A stretch of 13,971 nucleotides of DNA from JBJHCA01 sp050485785 (GTDB lineage Bacteria > Bacteroidota > Bacteroidia > Chitinophagales > Saprospiraceae), in contig JBJHCA010000080.1 in assembly GCA_050485785.1 (NCBI GenBank), forward strand, positions 1-13,971, in the 5' to 3' direction. Under the pieces are notes generated by a model that saw only the letters and a program-made list of their open reading frames with translations, was not told where the DNA came from and did not search any database. The position numbers and the translations under genes were made by a program. Shown here in pieces: positions 7,447 to 13,971 of the stretch. Numbering within the stretch: position 1 is the stretch's first letter; each line of letters starts with the position of its first letter.

Positions 7447-8865
7447 ATGGCTGACAACGACAGCAGATTTGCCGCCAAACGCTGGTACAGGAAGTATAAG
7501 CTCAATATGCTGTTCAATACTTCCACATTTACCGGCAACCTGATCATTGCACTGCTCATTACATGGTTCTTCAGGGATCTGGGTTATGGCAATGCCGTAG
7601 ATTACGTGTTTTTTCTCACCGTGCTGGCCATTGGTTTGTGGATTACGGAAGCCATTCCGCCTTTTGCCGTAGGAATATTTTTGATAGCCATGTTGCTTTT
7701 TGGCTTTGGCACGGATTATCTGATTTCGGAAAGCGCGCCGGTTGAAATGTACGTAGGTACCTGGACCAGCAATGTAATCTGGCTTTTATTGGGTGGCTTT
7801 TTTCTGGCAGAAGGCATGAAGGTGGTCAAACTAGACCGTGCTTTGTTCAGATTTACCGTCAACCGTTTTGGAAACCGTCCTGACCGTCTGCTGATGGGTT
7901 TAATGATCACCACGGCACTGGCCAGTATGGTGATGTCGAATACAGCCACCACGGCAATGATGATCTCCTCGGTACTGCCCCTGATTCAGGTACTGGGCAA
8001 ATCGTCCGCTTACTCCAGGGCATTACTCACCGGCATTCCGGCTGCTGCTTCTGTGGGCGGTATCGGCACTATTATCGGAAGCACGCCCAATGCCATTGCA
8101 GTAGGTGCCTTGCAGGAGGCCGGTATTCACATAACCTTTGTGGAGTGGATGGCAGTTGGTTTCCCCTTGGGGCTTTTACTGGTTTACCTTTTCGGCCGGT
8201 TTTTGATCAGCAGACTGAAGATCAGACAGGTTGAACTCGACTTTTCACTGCTGACCGATGACCATGACGATGTTCCCCGGTCGAGACGAATGGCTGTTTA
8301 CATCACAATGGGCATCACCATATTGCTATGGCTCACTGAACCACTGCACGGCATTCCTCTGGCAGCCACTTCTGCAGTGCCCATTGTATTGCTTACCTTA
8401 ACTCAGGTGATCACGGCAGCAGAAGTGCGAAAACTACCCTGGGAAACACTCATGCTGGTGGCCGGCGGACTGGCCATGGGCATTGCACTGGTTGATGTAG
8501 GACTGGCTGAAATCACCATGAATCACGTCAATAGTCTTCCTCTGCCGGTGATTGGCATTGCCATTCTGTTCTCCTTGCTGTCGGTTAGTATCAGCAACGT
8601 GATGAGCAATACTGCTGCAGCCTCTATTCTGGTACCGCTGGGTCTGTCACTGAGCATGCCTTACGGCCTTGCCGTTCCGGTAATTGTTGCCATAAGTTGC
8701 TCATGCAGCCTGATGCTGCCCGTATCCACCCCTTCCAATGCCATAGCCTATGCCACAGGTATGATGGATCAGAAAGACTTCAGACGAGGCGGATTCTTTT
8801 TCATGGTGGCCGGCCCCGTATTTGCATTTATCGGCGTCATGCTTTGGACATTGTTCTATTTGTAA
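7447..8865 (+). CDS. DASS/SLC13 family anion symporter
   Basis: A multi-pass inner-membrane transporter of 472 residues in the divalent anion:sodium symporter family, which carries dicarboxylates, citrate or sulfate, usually with Na+. The two inverted repeats typical of the family are visible: the first has MSNTATTAMM (S164-N165-T166) and GSTPNAIAVG (211-220), the second has MSNTAAASILVP (S387-N388-T389) and PVSTPSNAIAYATG (425-438). These SNT motifs line the Na+ and substrate site. The early LWITEAIPPFAVGI segment is also characteristic. The N-terminus is hydrophilic (about 25 residues) before the first membrane helix. Substrate cannot be decided from sequence: succinate/malate-type dicarboxylate is favoured by overall resemblance, sulfate is possible. 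It is probably co-transcribed with the aminotransferase upstream. Confidence 0.9.
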   Translation: MADNDSRFAAKRWYRKYKLNMLFNTSTFTGNLIIALLITWFFRDLGYGNAVDYVFFLTVLAIGLWITEAIPPFAVGIFLIAMLLFGFGTDYLISESAPVEMYVGTWTSNVIWLLLGGFFLAEGMKVVKLDRALFRFTVNRFGNRPDRLLMGLMITTALASMVMSNTATTAMMISSVLPLIQVLGKSSAYSRALLTGIPAAASVGGIGTIIGSTPNAIAVGALQEAGIHITFVEWMAVGFPLGLLLVYLFGRFLISRLKIRQVELDFSLLTDDHDDVPRSRRMAVYITMGITILLWLTEPLHGIPLAATSAVPIVLLTLTQVITAAEVRKLPWETLMLVAGGLAMGIALVDVGLAEITMNHVNSLPLPVIGIAILFSLLSVSISNVMSNTAAASILVPLGLSLSMPYGLAVPVIVAISCSCSLMLPVSTPSNAIAYATGMMDQKDFRRGGFFFMVAGPVFAFIGVMLWTLFYL

Positions 8866-9062
8866 TGGTAAATTGCATTCAATTCAGTGCCCTGGATGTT
8901 CAAAGACATTGATGGAAGAATTATTTCCTCTGTTTGGGTGTTGTTTTTTCATAACTTTTTGTGGGCTTTTCTACCCCGGTTTAGCACTGTTCCGTATTGA
9001 AGTTTTCCCATTGATGAATCCGGAATAATCATTAAAAGAGTTCCTTCCTCGCTAATCCATTT

Positions 9063-9070
9063 TAGCTTTG
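9063..9070 (+). promoter_or_regulatory. Bacteroidota -7 promoter box (TAGCTTTG)
   Basis: TAGCTTTG is an exact match to TAnnTTTG, ending 18 bases before the ATG at 9089, which would leave a short leader of roughly 10-12 bases. It also explains away the in-frame TTG at 9068, which lies inside the box and so cannot serve as a start if this promoter is used. A -33 TTG box at the normal distance is not evident. Confidence 0.45.
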
Positions 9071-9088
9071 CCCAAAATTCTTACGATC

Positions 9089-10561
9089 ATGGACTCCATT
9101 GTCGACAAAATAGCGTGGCTACAATCTCAGTCATCCATACTTGATCCCGAACCTGAAACCTGGGAAAAATCCATCCGGCAATGGATTCCTTATATGCTTG
9201 AAATAATCCGGCAAAACCAAACGGGGAAAGCCTTTAGCCAATATGCACCCGGTTCCGAATACAGGCCATTACCCATACGTTCCACAGGTCGTCCGGTCAG
9301 CGAAATCATCAATGATCTGGATCAACTGCTTTCACCGGGGCTTAACCCGGCTTCAGGAGGCCACCTGGCTTATATACCCGGAGGTGGGATTCCTTTGGGT
9401 GCTATCGGTGATTTGTTGGCAGCACTCAACAACCGGTATGTAGGTGTTAACAGCGTTTGCCCCGGTGGCGTGGAGATTGAAAACAGCCTTATTGCATGGA
9501 TGGCTGAAATGTTGGGCTTCAACACAGACAATGCCGGAGGCAGCCTCACCAGCGGAGGAAGTATTGCCAATTTAACTGCAGTGGTGGCTGCACGGGACGC
9601 AATGGGATGTTCACCTGCCGAATTTCCGAAGCTGGCCGTTTACCTGACTACTGAAACCCATCATTGTGTTCACAAAGCCCTCCGGATTGCTGCCATGGAT
9701 CCTCGCCCTGCTGAGCAGGGAGGCCAGGTTTGGTATGTGGAAACAGATAAAGAGTACAGAATGAACCTGAAGCACCTGGAAAACGCAATACAACAATCCA
9801 TAGATGCCGGGTACCGCCCCTGGTTGATAGTAGGTACGGCAGGCAGCACCAATACCGGTGCGGTTGATCCGCTTTTTGACATGAGCAGTATAGCCCGCCA
9901 ATATAAAATATGGTTTCATGTAGATGCGGCCTACGGTTCATTTTTCATGCTTACCAGGTCGGGAAGAGACCTGTTCAGGGGTATTGAGCATGCAGACTCT
10001 GTAGTACTGGATCCGCATAAAACGCTCTTTTTAAGCTATGGTACAGGGGCCGTAGTGCTGCAGAACAAAAACCACCTGCTCAGATCATTTCATTATCAGG
10101 CAGATTACCTGCCCGCTGAAGAATATGCACAAAGCAACATCAGTCCTGAACTGACTAAGCACTTCAGAAGCCTTCGCATGTGGCTTGCGCTTCAGTATTA
10201 CGGAACTCAACCATTTATTGCTGCACTGAATGAGAAAATGCTGCTGGCACAATATGCGGCCGATGTCATTAATACCTTGCCGGGCATTGAAATGATTACA
10301 TATCCCTCCCTTTCAGTGTTTGCATTTCGAATCAAATCCGTCCAGCATCGGGCCAATGGCAAATCTTCCGATATTCTCAACAAAGAATTGATTGATGAAG
10401 TCAAAGCCGATGGTCAGGTGTTTATTTCCGGGACAAGTATTGAACACCAGGGACAGCATAAGTTTGTTTTGCGGCTGGCCATTGTATCTTTCCGAACCCA
10501 CAAGGAACACATTGACCATTTTCTCGGTCTACTCAAAACTTACCTTGCCCGAATGCATTAA
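9089..10561 (+). CDS. PLP-dependent group II decarboxylase family protein
   Basis: A fold type I PLP enzyme of 490 residues in the glutamate/aromatic amino-acid decarboxylase group. Landmarks are GHLAYIPGGG, GGSLTSGGSIANLTA (phosphate-binding region), TTETHHCVHKA with the cofactor-stacking histidine near H192, VGTAGSTNTGAVDPL, HVDAAYG with PLP-binding D279, and LDPHKTLFLSYGTGAVV with the Schiff-base lysine K311. The PHK context resembles aromatic amino-acid decarboxylases more than GadB-type glutamate decarboxylases (SGHK), but TLFLSYGTG marks a separate branch whose substrate I cannot name. Length is normal. The ATG at 9089 was chosen over TTG at 9068 because that TTG sits inside a promoter box. 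It stands alone after a 223-bp gap and converges on the 68-residue membrane protein gene, with only 37 bp between the two stops. Confidence 0.85.
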   Translation: MDSIVDKIAWLQSQSSILDPEPETWEKSIRQWIPYMLEIIRQNQTGKAFSQYAPGSEYRPLPIRSTGRPVSEIINDLDQLLSPGLNPASGGHLAYIPGGGIPLGAIGDLLAALNNRYVGVNSVCPGGVEIENSLIAWMAEMLGFNTDNAGGSLTSGGSIANLTAVVAARDAMGCSPAEFPKLAVYLTTETHHCVHKALRIAAMDPRPAEQGGQVWYVETDKEYRMNLKHLENAIQQSIDAGYRPWLIVGTAGSTNTGAVDPLFDMSSIARQYKIWFHVDAAYGSFFMLTRSGRDLFRGIEHADSVVLDPHKTLFLSYGTGAVVLQNKNHLLRSFHYQADYLPAEEYAQSNISPELTKHFRSLRMWLALQYYGTQPFIAALNEKMLLAQYAADVINTLPGIEMITYPSLSVFAFRIKSVQHRANGKSSDILNKELIDEVKADGQVFISGTSIEHQGQHKFVLRLAIVSFRTHKEHIDHFLGLLKTYLARMH

Positions 10562-10598
10562 CGCCTCGGTTACTTCTATCCGGATACCTGCGAGCCCC

Positions 10599-10805
10599 TT
10601 AAAAAAATCTCAATATGATATTGACCAGGCACAATGCTGCAAGGGCCAGCGATGCAATCCTAAGCCATCCGGCATTTTTCAACCTGAACTCCTCTGCCCT
10701 GGCTTGCTTCTTTGGATCAGCCGACTTTACTTTGCCTGTGGCAAACAGATACAGATAAACTGCCAAGGCAAAAAAAATGACATCAAAAACCAACAACATA
10801 TCCAT
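10599..10805 (-). CDS. Small two-helix membrane protein
   Basis: A 68-residue protein I do not recognise as a named family. It has two hydrophobic helices, about residues 3-22 (MLLVFDVIFFALAVYLYLFA) and 48-67 (WLRIASLALAALCLVNIIL), joined by a charged, lysine/arginine-rich linker (GKVKSADPKKQARAEEFRLKN). This suggests both ends face the periplasm with a cytoplasmic loop, by the positive-inside rule. It lies 34 bp after the gamma-glutamyltransferase stop on the same strand, so it is probably the last gene of that unit. Coding is supported by the clean amphipathic layout and tight spacing, not by homology. Function unknown. Confidence 0.65.
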   Translation of the reverse strand: MDMLLVFDVIFFALAVYLYLFATGKVKSADPKKQARAEEFRLKNAGWLRIASLALAALCLVNIILRFF

Positions 10806-10839
10806 ACCTGATTTCTTTTTTTAAAGTACTTAATTCAAC

Positions 10840-12543
10840 TTACAATCCCGAGGCATGGTCCTCACCCCGGGCATCTGCCACACCGATCAGTTTACCGTCA
10901 GGCAATCTGAAAACAGCTTCTACCCTGCCAATGGGCTGTCTTTGTTTTAACGCATACCCGTGAGCTTCCAACTGATCGGCCACTGCGGAAAGTGCTCCTA
11001 GTTCATAATACACGGTATCGGGAAGCCACTGGTAGTGAAACCTGGGCCATTGCACTGCCATCTCAGGTGATTGGCCCAATACGGCAGCATTGAGAAACAC
11101 CTGCATCACACTGGTAATAATGGTAGATCCTCCAGGTGTGCCCAGTGCGGCAAAAAATTCATCATCCCTGGTAATGATCACCGGTGTCATGCTGCTCAGC
11201 ATTCGCTTTCCGGGTTCTATACTGTTGGCTTCCTGACCGATTAACCCAAACTGGTTGGGCACGCCGGGTTTTTTGCTGAAATCATCCATCTGGTTATTCA
11301 TAAAAATTCCCAGTTCGGGAATATACATGCAACTTCCAAAATTGGAATTCAGCGTAGTGGTAACGGATACCACATTTCCGTACCTGTCAGCAATGGTAAA
11401 GTGGGTTGTTTCTTCGCTTTCATAATGCAGACTGCCCGGCCCCCAATCAGCAGACTGTATAGCGTGGTCAAAATTGATTTCATTCAACCGGTGCTTCAAA
11501 TATTCTCTGTCAGTAATGATATCCACGGGGATTTCAACAAAATCAGGATCACCTGAATAGTAGGATCGGTCGGCATAGGCAATTCTGCTCACTTCAATCA
11601 ACTTTAAGGCAAAGTCAAAGTCCTGATAATCCGTAGTATCTATTCTCAACATGTGAAGCATAGTAAGCATTTGCTGAAGTGCTATTCCACCGCTTGATGG
11701 CGGTCCGGGTGCATAAATCCGGTAACCCATTACTTCAAACTCCAGAGGATCTCTCCACACCGGCCTGTAATTGCTCAGATCATCCTGTGATATGATACCC
11801 CCGGCCTTCTGAATTGCGCTCACGAGTATTGATGCCAGTTTGCCCTTGTAAAACTCTCCGGAACCCGATTCTCCAATTTGCATCAAAGTAGATGCCAATG
11901 CAGGTTGTTGAAGTACATCGCCGGTTTCCCAGGGTTTTCCGCTGTTCTCAAACGGGCCGGCATGACTACTGAATCTTTGAATACACGGCAGGTACTTCCT
12001 GTAGTTTTGAGCCTCACCTTCACTTACCGAAACACCTGCATTAGCCAGCTTTGCAGGATAATCGAGTAAGCTGCTAAAAGGCAAACTGCCGTATCGCCCG
12101 TAAATGGCCTGCATGCCGGCTACCGTACCGGGAACGCCTGATGACAGGGCTCCGAACAATGACAGAGAGTCAACCGGCTCGCCATCCCCATCTAAAAACA
12201 TGTCTCGATGAGCCGAAGCTGGCGCTGTCTCGCGAAAATCAAGAAAGCTTGCAGTTCCTGATGAATCCATGGCAACCATAAATCCGCCACCGGTAATGTT
12301 ACCTGCCCGCGGATAAACTACGGCAAGGGCATAGTTAACAGCTATAGCCGCATCAAAAGCATTACCACCCTGCCTGAGTATGCTGACTCCGGCTTCCGTA
12401 GCCAGCGGATGTGCCGAAACCACCATGCCGGTATAGCTTTCTGCCCGCTTTATACAGCACTCTACGTCAAACGGGGGCTGGTGCCGACAGGCAGACAGGA
12501 ACACAAAAAAACATATGAACAGTATCGAGAAGCGACCTTTCAT
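10840..12543 (-). CDS. ggt: Gamma-glutamyltransferase, lipoprotein form
   Basis: Cleaves or transfers the gamma-glutamyl group of glutathione and related peptides outside the cytoplasm; family members self-cleave into large and small subunits. The N-terminus is a lipoprotein signal with lipobox LSAC and lipidated C19. The body shows LDFRETAP with the substrate-carboxylate arginine R104, EETTHFTIADRYGN with the predicted nucleophile and new N-terminus at T379, NNQMDDFS (415-423), KRMLSSMTP and GTPGGSTII (oxyanion glycines). All core catalytic positions appear intact, so an active enzyme is likely. A lid loop (PGVPNQFGLIGQ, 426-437) is present, but the position equal to E. coli Tyr444 is Phe432. 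Length, 567 residues, is normal. The outer-membrane protein gene lies 108 bp upstream and the small membrane protein gene 34 bp downstream, all on the minus strand. Confidence 0.95.
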   Translation of the reverse strand: MKGRFSILFICFFVFLSACRHQPPFDVECCIKRAESYTGMVVSAHPLATEAGVSILRQGGNAFDAAIAVNYALAVVYPRAGNITGGGFMVAMDSSGTASFLDFRETAPASAHRDMFLDGDGEPVDSLSLFGALSSGVPGTVAGMQAIYGRYGSLPFSSLLDYPAKLANAGVSVSEGEAQNYRKYLPCIQRFSSHAGPFENSGKPWETGDVLQQPALASTLMQIGESGSGEFYKGKLASILVSAIQKAGGIISQDDLSNYRPVWRDPLEFEVMGYRIYAPGPPSSGGIALQQMLTMLHMLRIDTTDYQDFDFALKLIEVSRIAYADRSYYSGDPDFVEIPVDIITDREYLKHRLNEINFDHAIQSADWGPGSLHYESEETTHFTIADRYGNVVSVTTTLNSNFGSCMYIPELGIFMNNQMDDFSKKPGVPNQFGLIGQEANSIEPGKRMLSSMTPVIITRDDEFFAALGTPGGSTIITSVMQVFLNAAVLGQSPEMAVQWPRFHYQWLPDTVYYELGALSAVADQLEAHGYALKQRQPIGRVEAVFRLPDGKLIGVADARGEDHASGL

Positions 12544-12651
12544 GCAGCGATGGAGATGAAGCCGCTAAAATGAGAAAAATTTATCAACAAGATGCAGCAC
12601 TTAATCCAATTAACATGCCATTACAGGAACCGGGAACTACAGAATCAGGTA

Positions 12652-13374
12652 TTAGAAACGGCGAATCTCATCCCACCTGAATCCGACCCTGATACCGAAA
12701 AGCTGGTGCCTGGCAGAAGTTTCGTTGTAAATATCCAGTATGCTGCTTTCATCGTGAATATGGGTATTTAATCCGGGCCATTCAACACTGGGGGTATAAT
12801 GCCACTGAAAATACGGTGTAACGGTAATGAAATCAGACAAACCAAAATCCAGACCTGCACCCAGAGCTAAAAAGGGTGCTGTCTGGGCCCACTTCCCGTC
12901 ATTACCGGATTCAGCGTGTTTTACCGTGCCTCTGAAATGCTGTGCCCCTAGGCCAATAGATACAAAGAAAGCCTGCTCAATAAAGTTGCCCTGTTTGGAG
13001 AAACTGGGGCATGAACAATCATCCTGCATATCGAGCAGGTAAAAGTGTGTGTTCCATAATGCCGAATATCTTTGCCAGTTCCACTCCGTAAAATGTTCGG
13101 GAGCAACATTTACTTTGCCCCGGTAAGTGTTGGAAAAATGCAGTCCCGGAAAAAACTCAATACGCACATTGTTGAGTCGAAACCAGTAATCGACACCCAG
13201 GCCGTAAAAAGTTGCCGGAAATTGAGGCTTAATGGTATGCTGTGATTCACCGGCCAGAATACTCCATCCAGGAAACTGCTGCCCGCCGGTAGCTATATGA
13301 ATACCTGTTTGACCCGCGGCATCGCGGGCAACAAAAAGACATCCCAAAAAAAAGAAAAGTAAAAACAGTCGCAT
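12652..13374 (-). CDS. Predicted outer-membrane beta-barrel protein
   Basis: A secreted protein of 240 residues with a signal peptide (FLLFFFLGCLFVARDAAG, likely cut before QTGIH). The mature part alternates polar and hydrophobic residues in strands with aromatic ends (YGLGVDYWFRL, VRIEFFPGLHF, FFVSIGLGAQHF, FLALGAGLDFGL, ITVTPYFQWHY, LFGIRVGFRW) and ends in Phe, which fits an eight-strand-like barrel inserted through the BAM pathway. A DDCSCPSFSKQG segment (118-129) gives a CxC cysteine pair, probably in a loop and possibly disulfide-bonded or metal-binding. The role is unknown; small barrels of this kind are abundant in Bacteroidota. It is divergent from rimO with 99 bp between the starts, and ggt follows 108 bp downstream on the same strand. 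Confidence 0.75.
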   Translation of the reverse strand: MRLFLLFFFLGCLFVARDAAGQTGIHIATGGQQFPGWSILAGESQHTIKPQFPATFYGLGVDYWFRLNNVRIEFFPGLHFSNTYRGKVNVAPEHFTEWNWQRYSALWNTHFYLLDMQDDCSCPSFSKQGNFIEQAFFVSIGLGAQHFRGTVKHAESGNDGKWAQTAPFLALGAGLDFGLSDFITVTPYFQWHYTPSVEWPGLNTHIHDESSILDIYNETSARHQLFGIRVGFRWDEIRRF

Positions 13375-13447
13375 GAACTTACAACTTTAAAATGATTATA
13401 AATATTTGCCGGCAGAACCAATACAACGCATGCTCACGATATTTTAA

Positions 13448-13455
13448 TATTTTTG
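13448..13455 (+). promoter_or_regulatory. Bacteroidota -7 promoter box (TATTTTTG)
   Basis: TATTTTTG matches TAnnTTTG exactly and ends 18 bases before the TTG start of rimO, the same spacing seen at the PLP decarboxylase gene. The surroundings are A/T-rich, so a chance match is somewhat likelier here. It also contains an in-frame TTG at 13453, which is therefore an unlikely rimO start. Confidence 0.4.
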
Positions 13456-13473
13456 CCAGCTAAATTCAGGGCA

Positions 13474-13971
13474 TTGAAGACAAAAAGTTTCAGGAAGCAC
13501 AAAGTTAACGTCATTACACTGGGTTGTTCCAAAAACGTGGTTGATTCTGAAGTGCTGCTCGGGCAGCTCGAAGCCAACCGTTACCGGGCAAGCCACAACA
13601 GCGATGACCCTGCAGACATAGTGATAGTGAATACCTGTGGATTTATTGACCTGGCCAAACAGGAATCTATTGACACGATTCTGGAATGCGCCTCATCCAA
13701 ACAGGAGGGCCACATCAAAAAACTTTATGTTACCGGATGCCTGAGCGAAAGATATCGCAAAGATCTGGCACTGGAAATTCCCGAGGTGGATGCGTGGTTT
13801 GGAACCCTTGAATTGCCGTCGCTGCTGGCTCAGCTCAAAGCGGATTACAGGCACGAGCTCCTTGGTGAACGCAGACTAACCACACCTCTGCATTATGCCT
13901 ATCTGAAGATATCGGAGGGATGTAACCGGACTTGTGCATTTTGTGCTATTCCGATAATGCGGGGAAAGCAG
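13474..13971 (+). CDS. rimO: Ribosomal protein S12 methylthiotransferase (5' part)
   Basis: Radical SAM enzyme that adds a methylthio group to an aspartate of ribosomal protein S12 in the cytoplasm. The first 166 residues are in the window and the gene runs off the right edge. The N-terminal methylthiotransferase domain has its three cluster cysteines at C18 (LGCSKN), C55 (NTCGF) and C89 (TGC), and the radical SAM CX3CX2C motif is seen at C150, C154 and C157 (SEGCNRTCAFCAIP). The LGCSKN and SEGCNRTCAFCAIP wording favours RimO over MiaB. No in-frame ATG precedes LGCSKN; TTG at 13474 gives MKTKSFRKHKVNVITLG, the usual Bacteroidota RimO opening, and is chosen as start. It is transcribed away from the outer-membrane protein gene. 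Confidence 0.95.
   Translation, partial: MKTKSFRKHKVNVITLGCSKNVVDSEVLLGQLEANRYRASHNSDDPADIVIVNTCGFIDLAKQESIDTILECASSKQEGHIKKLYVTGCLSERYRKDLALEIPEVDAWFGTLELPSLLAQLKADYRHELLGERRLTTPLHYAYLKISEGCNRTCAFCAIPIMRGKQ

Noticed and set aside
13395..13400. TATAAT on the minus strand upstream of the barrel protein gene
   Set aside because: It resembles a sigma-70 -10 box, but the Bacteroidota box is TAnnTTTG and the area is A/T-rich, so a chance match is likely.

Overview
The window reads as ordinary chromosome from a member of the Bacteroidota. Three things point there: a large surface protein with GLUG repeats and a C-terminal domain of the type IX secretion (T9SS) kind, exact matches to the Bacteroidota -7 promoter box TAnnTTTG in front of several genes, and family members (RibF, RimO, GGT, DASS transporter) that look like Bacteroidota proteins. 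No rRNA, tRNA, CRISPR array, transposase, integrase or recognisable defence locus was found. Genus cannot be judged.

Layout. Positions 1-457 are AT-rich and non-coding and contain a perfect 10-bp inverted repeat. Positions 458-4073 hold a two-gene leftward surface-protein unit: a GLUG-repeat T9SS cargo followed closely by a DUF4402 secreted protein, with a -7-type box upstream. Positions 4129-6151 hold a leftward pair: ribF, then a family 2 glycosyltransferase. From 6312 two rightward genes follow, a HisC-like aminotransferase and a DASS/SLC13 anion transporter. After a 223-bp gap comes a rightward PLP-dependent group II decarboxylase-like gene with its own -7 box. It converges on a leftward series: an outer-membrane-type protein, a lipoprotein gamma-glutamyltransferase, and a 68-residue membrane protein. 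Divergent from that series, rimO starts at 13474 and runs off the right edge.

How the genes fit together. ribF and rimO are housekeeping genes (FMN/FAD synthesis; methylthiolation of ribosomal protein S12). The GLUG/DUF4402 pair is probably a cell-surface or adhesion module. The aminotransferase, anion transporter, PLP decarboxylase and gamma-glutamyltransferase all touch amino-acid or dicarboxylate metabolism and could form a loose peptide/amino-acid scavenging neighbourhood. That link is inference from proximity only, since they lie on both strands in separate units.

No clearly novel system is visible. The most useful second looks are the GLUG-DUF4402 pair, the unassigned PLP decarboxylase, the aminotransferase-transporter pair, the forced TTG starts of ribF and rimO, and a Tyr-to-Phe change in the GGT lid loop.
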